The notes under the pieces were generated by a model. The model saw only the letters and a program-made list of their open reading frames with translations. It made no database searches and was not told the origin of the DNA. A program made the position numbers and the translations under genes. From positions 1 to 6,881 of the forward strand of contig ONTY01000067.1 of NCBI GenBank assembly GCA_900320815.1: 6,881 bases of DNA, in the 5' to 3' direction. Positions 6,517 to 6,881 of the stretch are shown piece by piece; the first letter of the stretch is position 1, and each line of letters begins with the position of its first letter. Source of the DNA: an uncultured Pseudomonadota bacterium. GTDB taxonomy: Bacteria; Pseudomonadota; Gammaproteobacteria; Burkholderiales; Burkholderiaceae_C.

Positions 6517-6759
6517 ACCGTGCCGCTGCAAGTCGAACTGGAAGACGCATACGGGCGCAACGTCTCCAACCCCGCCGCTGCCAACGTGCAAGTCAGCATC
6601 CTCTCGGACACCACTGGTGGCGCGCGGCTTTCGGCCAGCCAGCTTGCCACGGTGAACGGCGATGCCAACTTCACCATCACCCTTGGCGCAGCCGCTGGCA
6701 CCACCATCGTGCAAGCCACCACTGACCGCAGCGACAACAACGTTACCAACGGCATCAGC
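6502..6759 (+). pseudogene. Fragment of a surface protein with a bacterial Ig-like domain, no start codon
   Basis: The frame opens after TAG 6499-6501 and reads LRPGATVPLQVELEDAYGRN, later LSASQLATVNGDANFTITLG and TDRSDNNVTNGIS. This beta-strand-like pattern (alternating hydrophobics, a D-A-Y-G-R-N turn, Thr/Ala/Gly richness) is typical of one invasin/Ig-like repeat of large secreted or surface proteins. There is no ATG in the frame, GTG 6520 has no ribosome binding site, and no signal peptide is present, so it is an internal piece rather than a gene start. It begins 10 nt after the greB stop. The frame stays open to 6881, but beyond about 6760 the residues lose the Ig-like pattern and match another gene on the opposite strand. 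The domain assignment is by eye. Confidence 0.55.
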
Positions 6760-6881
6760 AACTCGCTTTGCGGATACCAGTTCCACAGCCCCGTATCGAC
6801 AGGCGAATTCCGCCTTACCATCCATCGCAGGAAAAGATTCAACCGCTTGTTGGCGCTTGTCTTTCCATTGGATATCAACGG
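6747..6881 (-). pseudogene. Fragment of a DUF2400 / TIGR02757 family protein
   Basis: Read on the minus strand from 6881 leftward, the peptide begins PLISNGKTSANKRLNLFLRW and continues MVRRNSPVDTGLWNWYPQSE then LLMPL. KRLNLFLRWMVRR, PVDTGLW and the final LLMPL match the most conserved stretch of this family (K-R-L-N-x-F-L-R-W-M-V-R, then V-D-x-G-L-W and P-L-D-T/V-H) as I remember it. The next residue should be Asp (PLD) but is Val, and the match stops there at about 6747. Its N-terminal part would lie beyond the right edge. The open frame continues to about 6498, but that part is only the antisense of the Ig-like piece. Family function is uncertain; the PLDTH-like motif recalls helix-hairpin-helix DNA glycosylases, which is only a suggestion. 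Confidence 0.6.

Noticed and set aside
6498..6878. Complete 126-codon gene on the minus strand
   Set aside because: Only its first part (6878-6747) resembles a known family. The rest is antisense to the Ig-like fragment, and the proposed start codon is an internal TTG of a gene continuing past the window edge.
1..6881. tRNA or rRNA genes, CRISPR arrays, insertion sequences, transposase genes
   Set aside because: I saw no cloverleaf with conserved TTCGA-type arm, no rRNA signature, no regularly spaced repeats and no transposase or terminal repeats flanking any segment.

Overview
The window looks like a fragment of a GC-rich betaproteobacterial chromosome, most likely Burkholderiales and close to Comamonadaceae. 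This rests on the wording of the valyl-tRNA synthetase (for example [16 protein letters not shown] and VNTYNQWM before [12 protein letters not shown]) and on the GreB sequence. Both comparisons are from memory, not from a search. All intact genes lie on the + strand.

Layout: (1) 1-2756 is valS, lacking its 5' end. The reading frame is intact from the HMGH motif to the stop. Just upstream the conserved PPPNVTG segment is missing and the frame is broken, and the first 40 bases form a hairpin. (2) 2757-2983 is a more AT-rich intergenic stretch with two small hairpins and a weak FNR/DNR-like half-site, but no convincing promoter or terminator. (3) 2984-6492 is a compact four-gene unit: an SsuC/TauC-type ABC permease, its ATPase (13-nt gap, strong ribosome binding site), NnrS (4-nt ATGA overlap) and GreB (4-nt ATGA overlap). 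(4) 6493-6881 holds no intact gene. It carries a start-less piece of an Ig-like repeat protein on + and, inverted against it, a piece of a DUF2400/TIGR02757 protein on -, meeting at about 6747-6759.

The central unit suggests a co-translated module. It pairs an importer that lacks a substrate-binding protein here with NnrS, a haem/copper membrane protein linked to nitric oxide in denitrifiers, and with GreB, a transcript-cleavage factor. A role in nitrosative or denitrification stress is inference from NnrS. The transporter's substrate cannot be read from the sequence.

Both ends look damaged: fold-back hairpin and frame break on the left, inverted mosaic on the right. An assembly or amplification chimera is the simplest explanation. 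Real rearrangement cannot be excluded from one sequence.
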